Notes: generated by a model not told the origin, from the letters alone. Positions 19,819 through 33,548 are shown, counted from the first letter of the stretch. The stretch: 64,000 nucleotides of DNA from Zygnema cylindricum (GCA_037447655.1 JBBHKE010002973.1:599080-663079), one strand, 5' to 3'. Translations and numbers: made by a program.

Positions 19819-21858
19819 AAATCCATTTTAGAATCATGAAAATCAATTTTTTTTATATATTTTTTCTGTGATTTTTTGAAAAAGTTCCCTACTTTAACTT
19901 TTGTCCATTGCCTCAATTTTTATTTACCGATTCCATAATTTTTTACGGTAGTTATTATTTGCAATTTGTGTGTATTTTCTCGACCGACTGTTGTCAGTGT
20001 TTATTATTTCCAAAATAAAGGAAAAAAAAAGTTGTGATCAAATAATAGTAAGGAAATTATTATTCTATAAAGTTAGTATAATAATTGCAACTTAGAGCAT
20101 TTCCTTTTATGGTTCGCCCTTCTTAATTTTGGCGACAGCAGTTGATAAGCTTTCAGGGTTTTTTAATAGGAAGTGTAAGGATGTCGCTCTTTAATGTTTA
20201 GGAAAGTTTTGAATGTAAGATTACTTTTTCCAATTTTTGTTTTTGTTTTTGTTTTTTTTTCGTAAAGTCCACGCTCAATAAGCATTTTACCTTTTGCTTA
20301 ACCTTTAAATTTTTGAAGGTTTGAGATGGTTTACATTCTCTCAAGCACTTGACTGGATTTTGTTCTAATTATATTGTTAACTTAACATTTTTTACTCAGT
20401 TTTGGTTTTTTGATGCCGTATTCAAGGGTAATTGTTTGTTTAAGACATGAGGTTAATCCTTTGTTTATTGAGACATGAGACCTGATTTTTACTTTTACAT
20501 TATGAATTTTCAAATTGCAAGAGCGACCTTGGGACGTTTTTTTTGCTACAAATTTACACCAAACGTCCTTTCCTTACATCTATGAACTCGTCCGATGTGT
20601 TCTAAAGTTACCTCTTTCTCTATTTCTCTGTGTTGTGTCTCACACTCTTTAACTGTCCACATTTTTATTCTCTAATTGAAACAATCAGATCCGGAATTCT
20701 TTGTCGTTGTTTGCCGGAAATAGTATGATATAAGACCGGACAGATATTCGGTTGATTGTTGAGAAAAGCTAAAGTCAAAGATGAAAAGTTCCGCATTTTT
20801 TCTCGTATTACACGCACAAAAAAAATAAAAATGCATGAGTAGGTTAAGACTTTTTGGTGACAGTTCTTATTTTACACTTATCTAAGCATGATAGCCCGCA
20901 GGACTTCTGCGTGAGCGATAAAACCATCAAAGCAAAAACCTAAATAATTTAAAAGCCAAAAAAAATGCTTACACGTCCTTTTGAAGTAAGGCTGATGAAC
21001 AAATAATGGGCTCTAAACACACTAAGTGAAACATCAAGTTTTAAGGCCCCTGTTTCATCAAGCGTTTCCAGTAGTCGTATTGGATATTATAACCAGTTTT
21101 CTGTCAAGTCGTGTCTGTAAACTAACGCTTGTCTATGAGCATTATTTTGGTTGGTTCCACATAGGCTTGTGTTCAGATGTTGAAAATCGCCATAAATTAT
21201 TGAAAGGTAGAATTTGAATGTAGACTTGTACGAGCGGACGAAATTTAAGATTTGTACAAACTTACTAAAATGTAAGATTTGTAAGTGCGTATATATTACT
21301 GTACAAACTATGCTGTAATGTTTTAAAACCCAGAAACCCTTCCACGAAGGTCGATGATGGCAATGGGAGCATGAGAGGATATCCCCGGCAAAGATTTTTT
21401 TGTGGACACGTTCATTTTCTCAACTCTCGAGCCTAGGGCGGTATGTGCCCATATCCCTTATGTCCCACATATGGCCACGCACCAAGGCTTGGGAAAGCCC
21501 ACTAATGTTTGTACTGCTCCTCTCCCTTGTGTTTCCCCACGTCTCTGGAGCCCTTACTCCCCCCATTGTCTTGATCCCTTTTCCCTCCCGACGTCCCATC
21601 GAGCCCTCGGAAATTTAAAGTTGTCCTGTGTGCCCTCCTCACTTGTCCCACAAGACCTTACGTCGTGATCCCCTCCTTATGGGTTTGTCCTCAAAATCCC
21701 CCCCTCTTAGATTTTCCTAATCCACTGTTGGACATGATCCCACCAAGTTTTTGCGAACAACGTGTGTTTGTTGTCTTTCCCCACGACGCTGCCTGTAACA
21801 AGGCTAAGCGCCGGTGAGGCACCGGAGGGGCGTCGGCGCCCGTGAAGCTCGGCGGCGG
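19819..21858. other. PP2C 3' flank, no gene recognised
   Basis: AT-rich sequence without convincing frames. AATAAAGG near 20015 could be a polyadenylation signal about 200 bases past the PP2C stop. The stretch 21395-21790 is less AT-rich and shares CCACTGTTGGAC and CCCACGAC words with 6600-6735. A GC-rich patch at 21790-21858 (GGCGTCGGCGCCCG) directly borders the next MITE. Confidence 0.5.
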
Positions 21859-21860
21859 TA

Positions 21861-22411
21861 CACCGCGAATCGTTATTAGAGTAAATAACTCTAATTTGGG
21901 TTCCTGAAATTTTGGTTTTTTTTTTTAAATAGTATATATGATTTTAATTTTTCCTTTACGTTAATTAAGGTACAGTACAAAATAGCGTAAAGAACGAAAG
22001 TACAATAAGATCTAAATAGTGTGGTGTACGGTCGATGTCAGACCGTACATAAATGTACCTTTTCAATTAAAAATTTACAAAAAATGAATTAAATCAGACG
22101 CGCACGCATAGGAACGTGCGCTCAAAAAACGGGATTCAATCTGGTCGCATAACTACCGTAAATTAGTTTGACATGTACAGATATTTAAATTTCGCGACGA
22201 CGTACGATTTCTAATAATATGTACGGATACATATATTAATGTATACAATTGTACGGCGACTATTCCTTTTTTTGCAACTCCCAAATTAGCATTAACGCCA
22301 AAATTAGAATACACCTTTTTTTTGAAAATTTTCAAATTCCTAATTAGCATTAATAACGATATTTTTTTATCAACACTAATTAAACTTTGACACTAATAAC
22401 GATTCGCAGTG
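21861..22411. mobile_element. TA-flanked MITE, copy 1
   Basis: It starts CACCGCGAATCGTTATTAG and ends CTAATAACGATTCGCAGTG, an inverted pair with one mismatch, with TA on each side (21859-21860, 22412-22413). A TA duplication points to Tc1/mariner-type mobilisation. The 551-bp body has no transposase and repeats TTAGAGTAAAT-like and TACGG words. The copies at 32600 and 49976 share both ends. Confidence 0.88.
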
Positions 22412-22413
22412 TA

Positions 22414-23465
22414 GCTCGTCGGCCCCGGCTCGGCGGCAAGAACCTCGTCAACGCCAATTGTTCCTAGAACCTTCTCAAAACGTTGTGTGTGATATGTAGC
22501 GGCCGGGATGGCCTTATGAGGACAAAATGGAGGCTAGGATCTTGTAAATACTTAGTGAGACTCTCTAGACTGCTCATGTAGTTTATACCCTTGTTCAGAA
22601 CTTACCCTAGATTCGGAGAAGTGGAAAAGTTGGGTAAACCCCTAGGAACTTGCTACAAGGAACAAGGATAGGAAAACCCTTAAATTCTGACTCCGCTTTA
22701 TCTCGAAACACCTACAATACCTTCTTCCTCCCTTGACGGGAAGGAATTTGTACCTTCTCTAAATCCCAAATCGCGCCTCCCAACATCCAACCTCTTGTAT
22801 GCTTCAAACAATTCACCCTCGCACCCTCTATCCGTGGCCTGAAAGCCTAAGGTACTAGCAATCTATAAATGTACCATGTAAAAAACATGCAAAATCCTTG
22901 TGGTAGCCACAACGTGCCAACTCCAATGTCCCCAAAACTAATTGATCGTTCACCGGCAAGAATCATCTAAGGGTCTTAGATTTGCATGGCTGAGATTTCT
23001 ACGACTTTGTGTGTGGGGCTAGAAGCATGTACAAAAACTGTGTGGACAGAACGTGGTATTTTTTCTTTTTCGGAACAAAACATACCATTTGTGCACAATT
23101 TTGACGGGTTATCGAATTAAACAAAAAAGAATGTAAAACCAATTAAAAACTTGGTAGCATATAGGGAAATAAAAAATACAAAACATCATTTCAAAGAGCT
23201 TATGGGGCAATCCCTTCCTTCCCAACCCGTTTTTGTTAAATAAAAAAAAGCATATCCACAACCAATGAAGGAAAAATAACTTAGACAAAATTTAAGAGGA
23301 AACAAATGCACAAATGTGATGTTTGCACATCAGATTGATACCACTTTCAATGCCCCAACACCCTTAACCACTCTCGTCCACCAATTCATTATTTTATAAC
23401 TAAACATTTTTAAATATAGAAAAAAAATAACAAGACAAGTAGTACAAAAGAAAAACATAACTCCC

Positions 23466-23520
<55 letters not shown>

Positions 23521-23740
23521 TGTACCACGGGCTCCCTCCGACCTAAGGTAGGATGACACGAACGTAGGGTTATTTTATTTTAGGGGATTATTCAAGATTA
23601 GGCAGCTAATCTAAGTGAACATCGTCATATGTTGGCCTTAGCAAGGAGCATCCCTCTAAGCAGGGATAGGCTAGTCCCATGTGGCCACACAGTTTATTCG
23701 TGTGGCATCGGACGCAAACTACCGTTAAAAAATTACAGAA
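22414..23740. other. No gene recognised; contains a (TA)n run
   Basis: No supported reading frame on either strand. A (TA)n microsatellite spans about 23470-23515. GGCCGGGATGGCC near 22500 is a short palindrome. Confidence 0.5.
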
Positions 23741-23967
23741 TGGCAAGATTCTTGGGTAAAATTTTGAGCCTCATTCTTGGGTAAAATTTTGGGCCTGATT
23801 CTTGGGTAATATTTTGAGCCTGGTTTTTGGGTAAATTTTTGAGTCTGATTCTTAGATAAAATTTTGAGCCTGATTCTAGTGTAAAACTTTGAGCCTGATT
23901 CTTGGGTAAAATTTTGAGCTTGATTCTTGGGTAAAATTTTGGGCCTGATTCTTGGGTAAAATTTCGA
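23741..23967. repeat. 25-bp tandem repeat
   Basis: About nine units of a 25-mer with core TTCTTGGGTAAAATTTTGAG and linker CCTGA. Two units near the middle carry several substitutions. It lies directly before the decayed gag-like region of element E and may belong to that element's leader. Confidence 0.9.
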
Positions 23968-25805
23968 ATATCGATCCAGTTGGAGGAATTTTTGTTGATG
24001 AAGAAGATGGGGTATGACGCAAATTTAGGTGAATATTGTTAAAGAATAGGAGAGGAGATATTTCAAATGCCTGGCAAGAGCGTTGGCTTTGACGGAACGA
24101 TTTACGCCACTTGAAAGAGATACATTGGAGCCTAATTGTTTTTGAAGAGACTTTGCAAGGAAGTGAATGGAGAGGGGAAAATTTCGATCGATATACCAAG
24201 GCTCGGCGCCTGCAGAAGAGGAAAAAATTGATGGCATTGTCAAATTGAAGCAAATTTGTTCCGTGTTCGTGCATGGTCATTTCCTCACGCACAACATTTC
24301 ACACGGATGTTGGAAAGCGTTAGTCCTAATTCAAGAAAGGAATCCAAAACTAAGGCCTATATGTTTCCTCCAATTTCATACAATTGAAGATGAAACTAAA
24401 TAAATCAGTCAATGATGCGGTGAAGCGATTCAATAATAATGTCGACCAAGTATTTAACAATAATCAAAGTGATCACTAATGAGGATAAAGTGCCAAGGTC
24501 AATCAACACATTGCCATACAAATGGAGTCATCTCAAGTAGAATTTATTCGCGACGGAAAATAGTTCCTACGGGATTATTGTGAATCATACGAAGATGGCG
24601 TAGATGGAGTCATTTCAAGTAGATTTTATTCGCAAGGGAAAATTATTCTTACGAGATCATCGTGAATTACATGAAGATGGCAAAGATGGAGTCATCTCAA
24701 GCAGATTTTATTCGCATGGGAAAATAATTCCTACGAGAATATTGTGCTTACGGTAACAGCATCAAGTTTTCAAAAATCTCTTTAGGCTCGAAGCCACAAA
24801 TTTGGTCATTGCCGATGCATTACTTTCGTGGAAGAGGGGGTAGACAATGAAAGGGTACGAGAAGGCGTAAAAAATGGTAGGAGAAGGGCGACAACTTGAG
24901 AGTGCATTCCCTCCAACACAACCTCAGCAACGCTTTGGGCTTTCTTTGCAATTGGCTCAACATTCATTGGAGCTCGTCCACGTTGATCTATTACACACAT
25001 GAAGTTGGAAAGCATTGGATGGAAATGGTGGGTTATGGTAATTGTGGATCATTATTCGACATTTTCTCGGGTTTGTTTTGAAAAGAAACCTGATGCGCAT
25101 GTGTGAGCCGAAAGACAGTGCGATACGAAACTGAAGCCACGTGCTCAAACAATGGAGGGGACTTTATTCCATTCGAGTGGTATTATAAGGAGAAGGGGTT
25201 AAGGCAACAATTCACATTGCCAAATTATTCCAAATCTAATGGAGTAACTGAAAGGAAGAATGGTACTTTACAAGAAACGGTGAGGAGGACGTTGCATTTC
25301 GTCAATCATAAACATTTCATTGTGGGAATAAGTCATCCTCACGTCTAACAATATTCGTAATCGGAAAACTACTTTAGTTTCCGGTGACAAAACGTCCTTT
25401 GATTTACATATGTGAGGAAACTGGCACTCTTTCATCTTCGAATTGGGGCATATCGTGCTACGGTCGATGTGATCAGGTAAAGAGCGGGAAATTTCCGGCG
25501 AGGAGTCGGCCCAAGGTTTTTGTGGGCTATATTTTAATGGGAATCTTACCGTGTATTCAATCCAGTCCGTTGTATTGTATAAAAATAAGGCAATGTGAAT
25601 TTTCATAAGAATATAAAATCGATTATCAACAAGTCGGTCGAATTAAAGAAAAACCTCAAAATGTCGCATTGTATAAGAATCGCGCAATGCCACTTATCAT
25701 GAGAATTCAAGATCGGCTGTCAAGAAATCGGCCGAATTGAAGAAAAATCTTGATTTTTTCGAAGAGGGGGATGACGTCATCAATTTCAAAGACATTGAGG
25801 CTATG
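23968..25805 (+). pseudogene. Decayed Ty1/copia element E (gag/integrase remnant)
   Basis: On the plus strand a broken integrase core is readable: LELVHVDLL near 24970, VDHYSTFSRVCFEKKPDA near 25040 in another frame, then CSNNGGDF and NGVTERKNGTLQETVRRT near 25150-25290. The middle catalytic aspartate is Asn (SNNGG for the usual SDNGG). Frameshifts and stops separate these pieces. Upstream, 24522-24745 holds an 82-bp unit repeated 2.7 times (core ATGGAGTCATCTCAAG). No RT or RNase H was found before element B interrupts at 25806; sequence after B (31871 on) continues as non-coding. No LTR could be assigned with confidence. Confidence 0.75.
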
Positions 25806-28800
25806 TGATAGGAATAAGAGTCAATCGGAATGCGCTTACAATTACTTAAATGTCTCAATGCGGAAGCGAAATTTTAATTAAAACAAACATGATAACACAT
25901 TGAAAGCTTATAATCCAAGAGAGAGGCAAATTGAACACTCGATAAAATATACTCATATTAACTCAATCCTTAAACATTACACTTCTCTTAATTCATTCTT
26001 CCTTAATTGACCCTTGATTAATTCCTAATTTGACTCTTACATATCCGTTACTTAAATTTCTTTCTAATTCACACGATGGCTTTTTAACTTAGCCACGGAA
26101 ATAATGTAGAACACTATTTCTAGAAGTGTCACAATGTATTTAGACGCAAATATGGTACAACGCAAAATGAAACTACTAGAAACAAAACTGACAAAGTCTT
26201 GTACGACAAACTTAACTGACGCAAAAAGAAACTACTAGACGTACTTCGCGCGAAACGAAACTTCTCGACGTATGGTACCAGTACTTAAACGAAACAAAAT
26301 ATATCAAATCAAATCTAATCGTGTACACGTGAAACGTACACGCACGAAATACAAAATCAAACAAAACAAAGTCCGCGAATTGACGCACAGAGTTCTAAGT
26401 CAAACTAAATGAAACATAACCGACGCGCGACCAAATCTAAACCACACTAACTACGAACCAACATTACGTAAACGTAGATTCAACAATTGTAAATCCTAAC
26501 AATCCCCCTCTCAATGTTTGATCTATACTAAATCTTAAGCAAACTCAAAATATTCCTAACTTAGGCCTTCCTCTCATAAAGACATCATTCATAACAGCGT
26601 TAGTTAACATTTCAGCTGTTTCTTCACCCGTTGGCACAAAAATAAACTCAATCTCACCAGCATTTACTAAGTCTCTCACGTAATGCCACTGAATCCTAAT
26701 ATGCTTAGTGTTGTTATGAAACACTGGATTCTTAGCCAATGTAATGCTTGATATACTATCTATAAACAACTTCATATACTTAATAATAATTCCCAACTCA
26801 GTTAACATTTCTCTTAACCAAATTGAAGCCTTGGCAGCATTCGAAGTTGCCATATATTCGGCCTCCGTCGAACTTAAGGCTACCGTAGGTTGAAGTCTCG
26901 AACTCCACGAAATCGCACCTCCACATAATACGAAAGCGTAACCGGATGTTTACTTTCTCGTGTCGAAGTCTCCACCCCAATAGGAATCGCAATATCCAAA
27001 ACAATGTAACTCTGAATCCGCCTTATAAACAAAACCATAACTTAAGGTTCCAACCAAATATCTAAAAATCCTTTTAAAGCTCTCCCAATGACACTTCTTA
27101 GGTGCTTGACAATACTTACTCACAATACTAACAACAGCTGAAATATCTAGTCTAGTTCCAACACTAAGATACATCGAACAACCAACTGCTTCTCTATAAT
27201 GTACATCAATTGTTGGCTCACTTTTTACTTTACTCAACTGAACTCTAGGATCCAAAGGTGTACTTAAAGGCTTAGCATTCAACATGAAAAACCTAGCTAA
27301 GACTTCCTTATAATAATGTTCTCGACTAAGTTTTAAGGAACCAAACTCATCTCTTATCACCTCAATACCTAGAATGTATCTAGCTTCTCCTAAGTTTGTA
27401 ACTTTGAAGAATTTACTAAGAAAACATTTCAATTCGTGGATCCTTTCAAGACTATCTGAAATCATAATAAAATCATCAACATACACACTAAATATAATCT
27501 GATCAACTCCTTCTCTTTTGACATAAACACCTATATCTGAAAATGTACGAACAAAACCAAAATCCAAAAGTACCTTGTGAAGACGAGTATACCAAATCCT
27601 TGGTGCTTGCTTAAGTCCATAGAGAGACTTCTTCAACTTCCACACATGTCCTGGTTTGCCCGAAACTCCTTCTGGAATCTTCATATAAACTTTTTCTTAC
27701 AATTCTCCATTTAGAAAAGCAGTTTCCACATCCATTTGGTGGATATGCTTTCTCTTAGCAGCAGCAATCGCAATAATCATCCTTAAACTATCAAACTTAA
27801 CCACAGGTGCGTATATTTCTGTATAATCTTTACCTTATTTCTGCTAAAAACCTTTACCAACTAATCTTGCCTTGTATTTAATAATTTCACCTGATGCACG
27901 CGTCTTAGTTTTAAATACCCATTTACAATCAATAGCTTTCTTTCCCTCTGGTAAAACTTCTTTTTCAAATGTTCCATTATCAATAATAGACTTAAGTTCT
28001 TTCTCAAAAGTTGGTTTCCACTTTTCATTCCAATCACTTGATGCTACAGCTTTTGAATAAGATTTAGGATCCCCGTTTAGAGGCTCACTCAGTAATTGCT
28101 ATAAAATAAACTCATTTAATCTAGAATATGGAATAAAATTAACGGACTTATCCTTAGCATTCATGTGAAAAGTTAATCTCTTTGGATCCTTTCCTTTATT
28201 TGCTCGATTAATTCTTCTAACAACAATCTCTTCTTCAACAACATCATTTCTCTCACTTACAGATGGCAAACTACGTTCACTTCTTTGTCTGAAAACTTAG
28301 ATTTTTGATTTTCATTCTCACTTTTTAAGCTTTCAGAATCAGATTGGGAAGATTTAGATCTCTTACCAACTTTAATAGATTTCTTATTTTTCAATGGAAA
28401 TTCTTCACCCTCCTCTTCGTCACTCTCGTCATTAATTTTGAACTCCTCCAAATTGCTCTTTCCCTCAAAATCAAAAATTTCTTCCTTATCTTTTGTGAAC
28501 TCCATTGCTTTCGCCAAATCTTCGTGAAACTTCAGATTCCTCGATTCGCCAACCGTTCGAGTACCGGGATTGAAAATTTTGTATTGACTTGAATTAAGAC
28601 TATATCCAACAAAAATACCCGTCCAAGATCTAGGACTGAATTTTCCCGCTCGATATCTTTTCTCGATGTAGACAGTGGCTCGGCATCCCCAAATCCACAA
28701 ATGTCGAACAAATCCACAAATGTCGAACAGATGGAATCATGCCACTCCACAATTCTTCAGGCGTCTTATCTCGAGAAACCGAAGTTAGTCTTCTGTTATT

Positions 28801-31800
28801 GTCTTCTGTTACAAATGTAATTTGCTGTAAAAACAACTTCTCCCCAAAACCTCACACTATGTTCAGTGCTATGTAACATAGCTTTAACCATCTCTTGAAG
28901 TGTCTTATTCTTCCTCTCAGCAATTCCATTAGACTCAGATGAGTACGTAACCGTAATTCTATCCGTTTCTCTCTCAGCCTTTACAACAAATTCTCGAAAC
29001 TTATATAACGCTTCTGACTTATGTTTCAACAAATATACCCAACTCTTTCGACTATAATCATCCACAATTACAAAGATATACTTATGTCCTTCTAGACTTA
29101 CTGGTTTGACGTCTCCACATAAGTCTAAATGAACAAGCTCAAGGGGAGCACCAGCTCTATACTTCTGTCTTCCTTTGCTACAACCATTACAACCTTGAAC
29201 TTTCTCTCCGGATACACACTCTAATCCTCTTACTGCTGCACTTTTCATCATATTCTTTATATTAGAATCAGAAATATGACAAAGTTTGTGATGCCATAAA
29301 CTTATATCTCCTCTTTCACAGCTTACAGCATTGACTGAAATTACTGAACTCTGATCTTTCTATAGTCTAACCCATTTTAGCTTACTTTCCAAACAATCAG
29401 TTACATAACCTTCCCCAAATTGATTTCCTTCTCTATCTTGGAAAACTATTCTTCTATTTTCAAACGAGGTTACTCTACCACCATTCTTTTGTATCTGAGA
29501 AACACTAACAAGGTTTACGACTCCTTTAGGAAAATACAAGGTATTGTTCAAATTCACTTTTCTTACAACAACTTGACCATTCACATTCTTAACAGGTAAA
29601 TCTAATCTAACAGTTCCCACTGTATCTATCGGGACAACATGTCCACTAACAACCGTAATAGTCTTAGGAACAATAAGTTTTCTCAAATCTGTAAACAAAC
29701 TAAAATCACTACAAACATATTGAGTTGCTCGTGAATCAACTATCCAATCTTTAAAACTTTGACTCCCACATGCGGAATCTGCAGAATTGACAGCTACATT
29801 TCCATCTTCTTTCATCATCATAGAAAAGTTTAGAGACTTATCGCCTTGATCGTCATGAAAATCTGAATAGTGGGTTTGATGTCCTCCTCCACGTGATTAT
29901 CCAAATCTTCCACGACCTGTTTCTCTTTCCGAGAAGTAAAGATGATCCTCCTCTTTTCGAGTAGTAAGATGATCCTCCTCTATTTCGTTGAAAACACTGA
30001 GCACTAACATGTCCCTATTTCCAATAAATATTGCATTGCTTTTCCCTATCTAAACTGCTAATAGCTATATGTCCTTCCTTTTTACACTTATAACAAATAT
30101 CATGACTTACATCACCTTGATCGTTGTAACCTCTTCCAAATCATAAATACTGAAAATTGTTTCTACCCACTCATGATCTAAACCTTCCTCTACGTCCACT
30201 ACCACGTAGAGAATATACATCAAACATGTCTGTGAGGTTTACATTACTTTTTCCAAATCCTCTACTATCTTTCTCTTTACTCTTCTCTGCACCTTTTAGA
30301 AAATTAATAGCAAAATCAAAAGCAGGATCCTCTATAGATCTTATAACTTCTACTGTGACATCGAACTTAGATGGTAACCCATTTAGAAACACAAATACTT
30401 TTTCATCTTCAGGAGGAAACTTTCCTGCGCTATTCAACGGTTCTATGAAAACATTAAATATTTTTAGAGTATCATCAATCGACTCATTACTCTTCATCCT
30501 AAATTGAATAAAGTCTTGAAATACATAATTAGACTTAGTTGCGAATCCTTTCTCATACAAATTTTGTAGATGAGTCCAACAAGCATGAGCGGTATCATGA
30601 GTTAACATATGCTCATGATACTACTCTGAAGTATTGCAGTCATGTGCCATATCTTTAGCATCCCATTTTTTCCTTCTTTTTGCATCTAATGGTCTTTTCT
30701 CTTCTCTTGTAAGTATTTTCCAGAATTTCTTTGGAGTAAAGGTTCTTTGTATATATTCTTATATACAGGATAATTATTTCCATTTAACATGATAGTCTTA
30801 GAAGACACCTTATAACCGTATTCTTCATCTGAATCTGACTCATCATCATTATCATAAAAACGTAATTCCATTTTGCCCTTTTCGATTTTCTTTTTAGAAC
30901 TCTCATCATCTGAATTGCCACCAAAGGTAGGAGTCTTACCAAATGATTGACCTTCTCTTTTTGCCTTTAAAAATTCGTAAAGTTCCTCTATAGTCGCTAG
31001 ATCAAACTGAATTGTGAGACTCTCATTCGCCATTGATAGCTTCTCCGATTCTCCAACTCCAAAAGTGACTTCTGTGTTTTCTCTCTTTGCGGAGTATTCC
31101 TCAACCATCACTTATAAACTTTTTATCAATTCTTAACTCCAATCTAAATAAACACTGCTCCGATACCAATTGATAGGAATAAGAGTCAATCGGAATGCGC
31201 TCACAATTACTTAAATGTCTCAATGCGGAAGCAAAATTTAAATTAAATCAAACATGATAACACATTGAAAGCTTATAATCCAAGATAGAGGCAAATTGAA
31301 CACTCAATAAAATATACTCATATTAACTCAATCCTAAACATTACACTTCTCTTAATTCATTCTTCCTTAATTGACCCTTGATTAATTCCTAATTTGACTC
31401 TTACATATCCGTCACTTAATTTTCTTTCTAATTCACACGATGGCTTTATAACTTAGCCACGGAAATAATGTAGAACACCATTTCTAGAAGTGTCACAATG
31501 TATTTAGACGCAAATATGGTACAACGCAAAATGGAACTACTAGAAACAAAACTGACAAAGTCTTGTACGACAAACTTAACTGACGCGAAACAAAACTACT
31601 AGACGTACGTCGCGCGAAACGAAACTTCTCGACGTACGGTACCAAAACTTAAACAAAACAAAATAAATGAAATCAAATGTAATTGTGTACACGTGAAAAG
31701 TACACGCACGGAATACAAAATCAAACAAAACAAAGTCCGCGAATTGACGCACAGAGTTCTAAGTCAAACTAAATGAAACATAACCGACGCGCGACCAAAT

Positions 31801-31865
31801 CTAAACCACACTAACTACGAACCAACATTACGTAAACGCAGATTCAACAATTGTAAATCCTAACA
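25806..31865 (-). mobile_element. Ty1/copia retrotransposon B, nested in element E
   Basis: The LTRs are 25806-26501 and 31171-31865 (696 and 695 bp), highly similar, with terminal TGATAGG and CCTAACA. A perfect 5-bp duplication CTATG flanks it (25801-25805, 31866-31870). On the minus strand the 5' LTR is the right copy. It is followed by ATTGGTATCGGAGCA, the ordinary primer-binding site for the 3' end of initiator tRNA-Met. A purine tract, complement of ATCCCCCTCTC, lies just inside the left LTR at 26502-26512. The interior encodes gag to RNase H with multiple lesions. Confidence 0.95.
26545..31108 (-). pseudogene. Broken Gag-Pol of element B
   Basis: Reading right to left on the minus strand: gag starts at ATG 31108 and is frameshifted near 30770 and 30630. 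The protease reads DWIVDSRATQ, with the glycine of DSGA replaced. In the integrase (29251-28796) the segment that should hold the central TDNGGEF motif is deleted, so NGIAERKNKT follows too soon. The RT (27684-26950) keeps YVDD in IFSVYVDDFIMIS but is preceded by an in-frame TAA after NGEL. RNase H is interrupted by TAA before TSGY and then reads on through SSTEAEYMA to the end at 26545. The element cannot encode active integrase; the LTRs are nevertheless well conserved. Confidence 0.93.
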
Positions 31866-31870
31866 CTATG

Positions 31871-32597
31871 GATGTGGATGTGGGGTCGCAATCCATTGTC
31901 AATGTCAAGAAGGGGAAATTGAATTCATAATTTGTACAAAAAAATCGGACACTAACATTGATGTTCTAAGGTATGTGAGCCGAAATGTCCGAAGCAATGT
32001 GAGCCGAAATTCTAAACTGTCATTTGAAACTCAGAAATATTTGAGTTCAAGATCGAGTTTGCCGAATGTGGATTGTTAGGATCGATGATAAATAAAGATC
32101 ATAGAGCGGAAGCATTCGCAAGAATTGACCATTGCCCAAAAGGGGATTCATATATTTTGGCTAAAGTCTCTTTTACATCAAACTCCGGGTCCTCACTCTC
32201 TTCCTCTCATCACTCCACTCCTCTCAAAAATTGATCACCAAAGAATGATTAGCACCTCTACACCTCAATTGATCCAAATCTAAGACAAAGATAACACTTC
32301 ATAACACCTCTATGCTCCGAATGGATCATTAAGCATCCTTAACACCTCCAAATTAATCCCAAAGGACTCTTAGAATCTCCAAATTGATCACTAATCTCAA
32401 ACGTAGAATAAACTCTCAAACTACAATACTCTGCCTAAATAGCTCCTAGAATAACGTGCCGTACGCGTCTACTAATCCAAATAGGCGGGGAACTCCAACG
32501 CCTTTCCGTTGGGACGCCTAAAGAGAAAGACACACGGAAGGGAAACAAACGTGCTTGCTTGTTCAAAACGAATTAAGAAACTTACTGTACTGTACAG
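31871..32597. other. No gene recognised between element B and MITE copy 2
   Basis: This stretch is the continuation of the sequence into which element B inserted. At about 32075 TGTTAGGATCGATG resembles the start of a copia LTR, but no partner end or purine tract was found. No coding frame is supported. Confidence 0.4.
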
Positions 32598-32599
32598 TA

Positions 32600-33101
32600 C
32601 ACCGCGAATCGTAATTAGAGTAAATTACTCTAATTCGGTCGCTCAAAATTTTGACTTAATCACATGAAATAGAGTAAATGATTCTAATTTTTTCATTATT
32701 CTATTTAAGATAAAGTTTAATTAGCGTTTTTAATTCTATTATAGGTTTGTTTTAAATAGTGTGGAGTACGGACGACCTCCGACCGTGCAAAATTGTACTT
32801 TATTAAGTAAAAAAGTACAAATAATGATTTAATACAGGCCGTTATCATGTAACTGCGTTTTAACAAACCACGTAGTGCAAACGTCCATAGTGACGATAAA
32901 CTGTACGTTTTGCCAAATTCTGTACGAATGCCTTATTTACAGTAGAGGATATTAGCGTGCCAAATTAGAATACGTAAATAAATTAGAGTAAACTTCATAG
33001 TTGAAATAGCTCTATCACATAAATTAGCGTTCATTACTCTAATTGTTTTTTTTAGTTTTTGTACTCTAATTTTTTCATTACTCTAATTACGATTCGCGGT
33101 G
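32600..33101. mobile_element. TA-flanked MITE, copy 2
   Basis: It starts CACCGCGAATCGTAATTA and ends TAATTACGATTCGCGGTG, a perfect inverted pair, with TA on both sides (32598-32599, 33102-33103). It is very similar over its full 502 bp to copy 3 at 49976-50475. It ends about 475 bases upstream of the TTM start codon and so lies in that gene's likely promoter region. Confidence 0.93.
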
Positions 33102-33435
33102 TAGTTTTCAAATAAAATAAAAAACAATATGTAATGTTATGAAAACACATATCATCCATTAAACAACCCCACTTTTTCGCTGATGGAGGTTCACCTTAAC
33201 TCACCGACATTTGATGCGAGTACAATTGCCACGTTGCGTACGGACGTGTACTTTACAATTTCAGTTTGCTCAATTGTCGGACGCGTGTCCATATGAAAAT
33301 CCAACATAAACTCACTTCCATTGGTCAGAGACTCGCCATGTAATATCTAGACTTTCCTGAAACTGTGACACTTTCGAATGTCTTTTCATTTTAGGGTTGT
33401 AAAAGTTGCAGAAAAGCTTCTTGCAAAAATTCCTC

Positions 33436-33548
33436 AAACCCTAAAAACTGAAACCCTAAAAACTGAAACCCTAAAAACTGAAACCCTAATCACTGAAACT
33501 CTTTTAACTCGAACACTGAAAGCTGAAACTCCTAAAACTAAAAACCCT
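33436..33548 (+). repeat. 15-bp telo-box-like tandem repeat before the TTM start
   Basis: Units of CCCTAAAAACTGAAA occur about seven times with decay to the right. Each contains AAACCCTAA, the plant telo-box. The array is in frame with the TTM protein and would encode repeated TLKTE if translation began at 33378. Confidence 0.85.
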
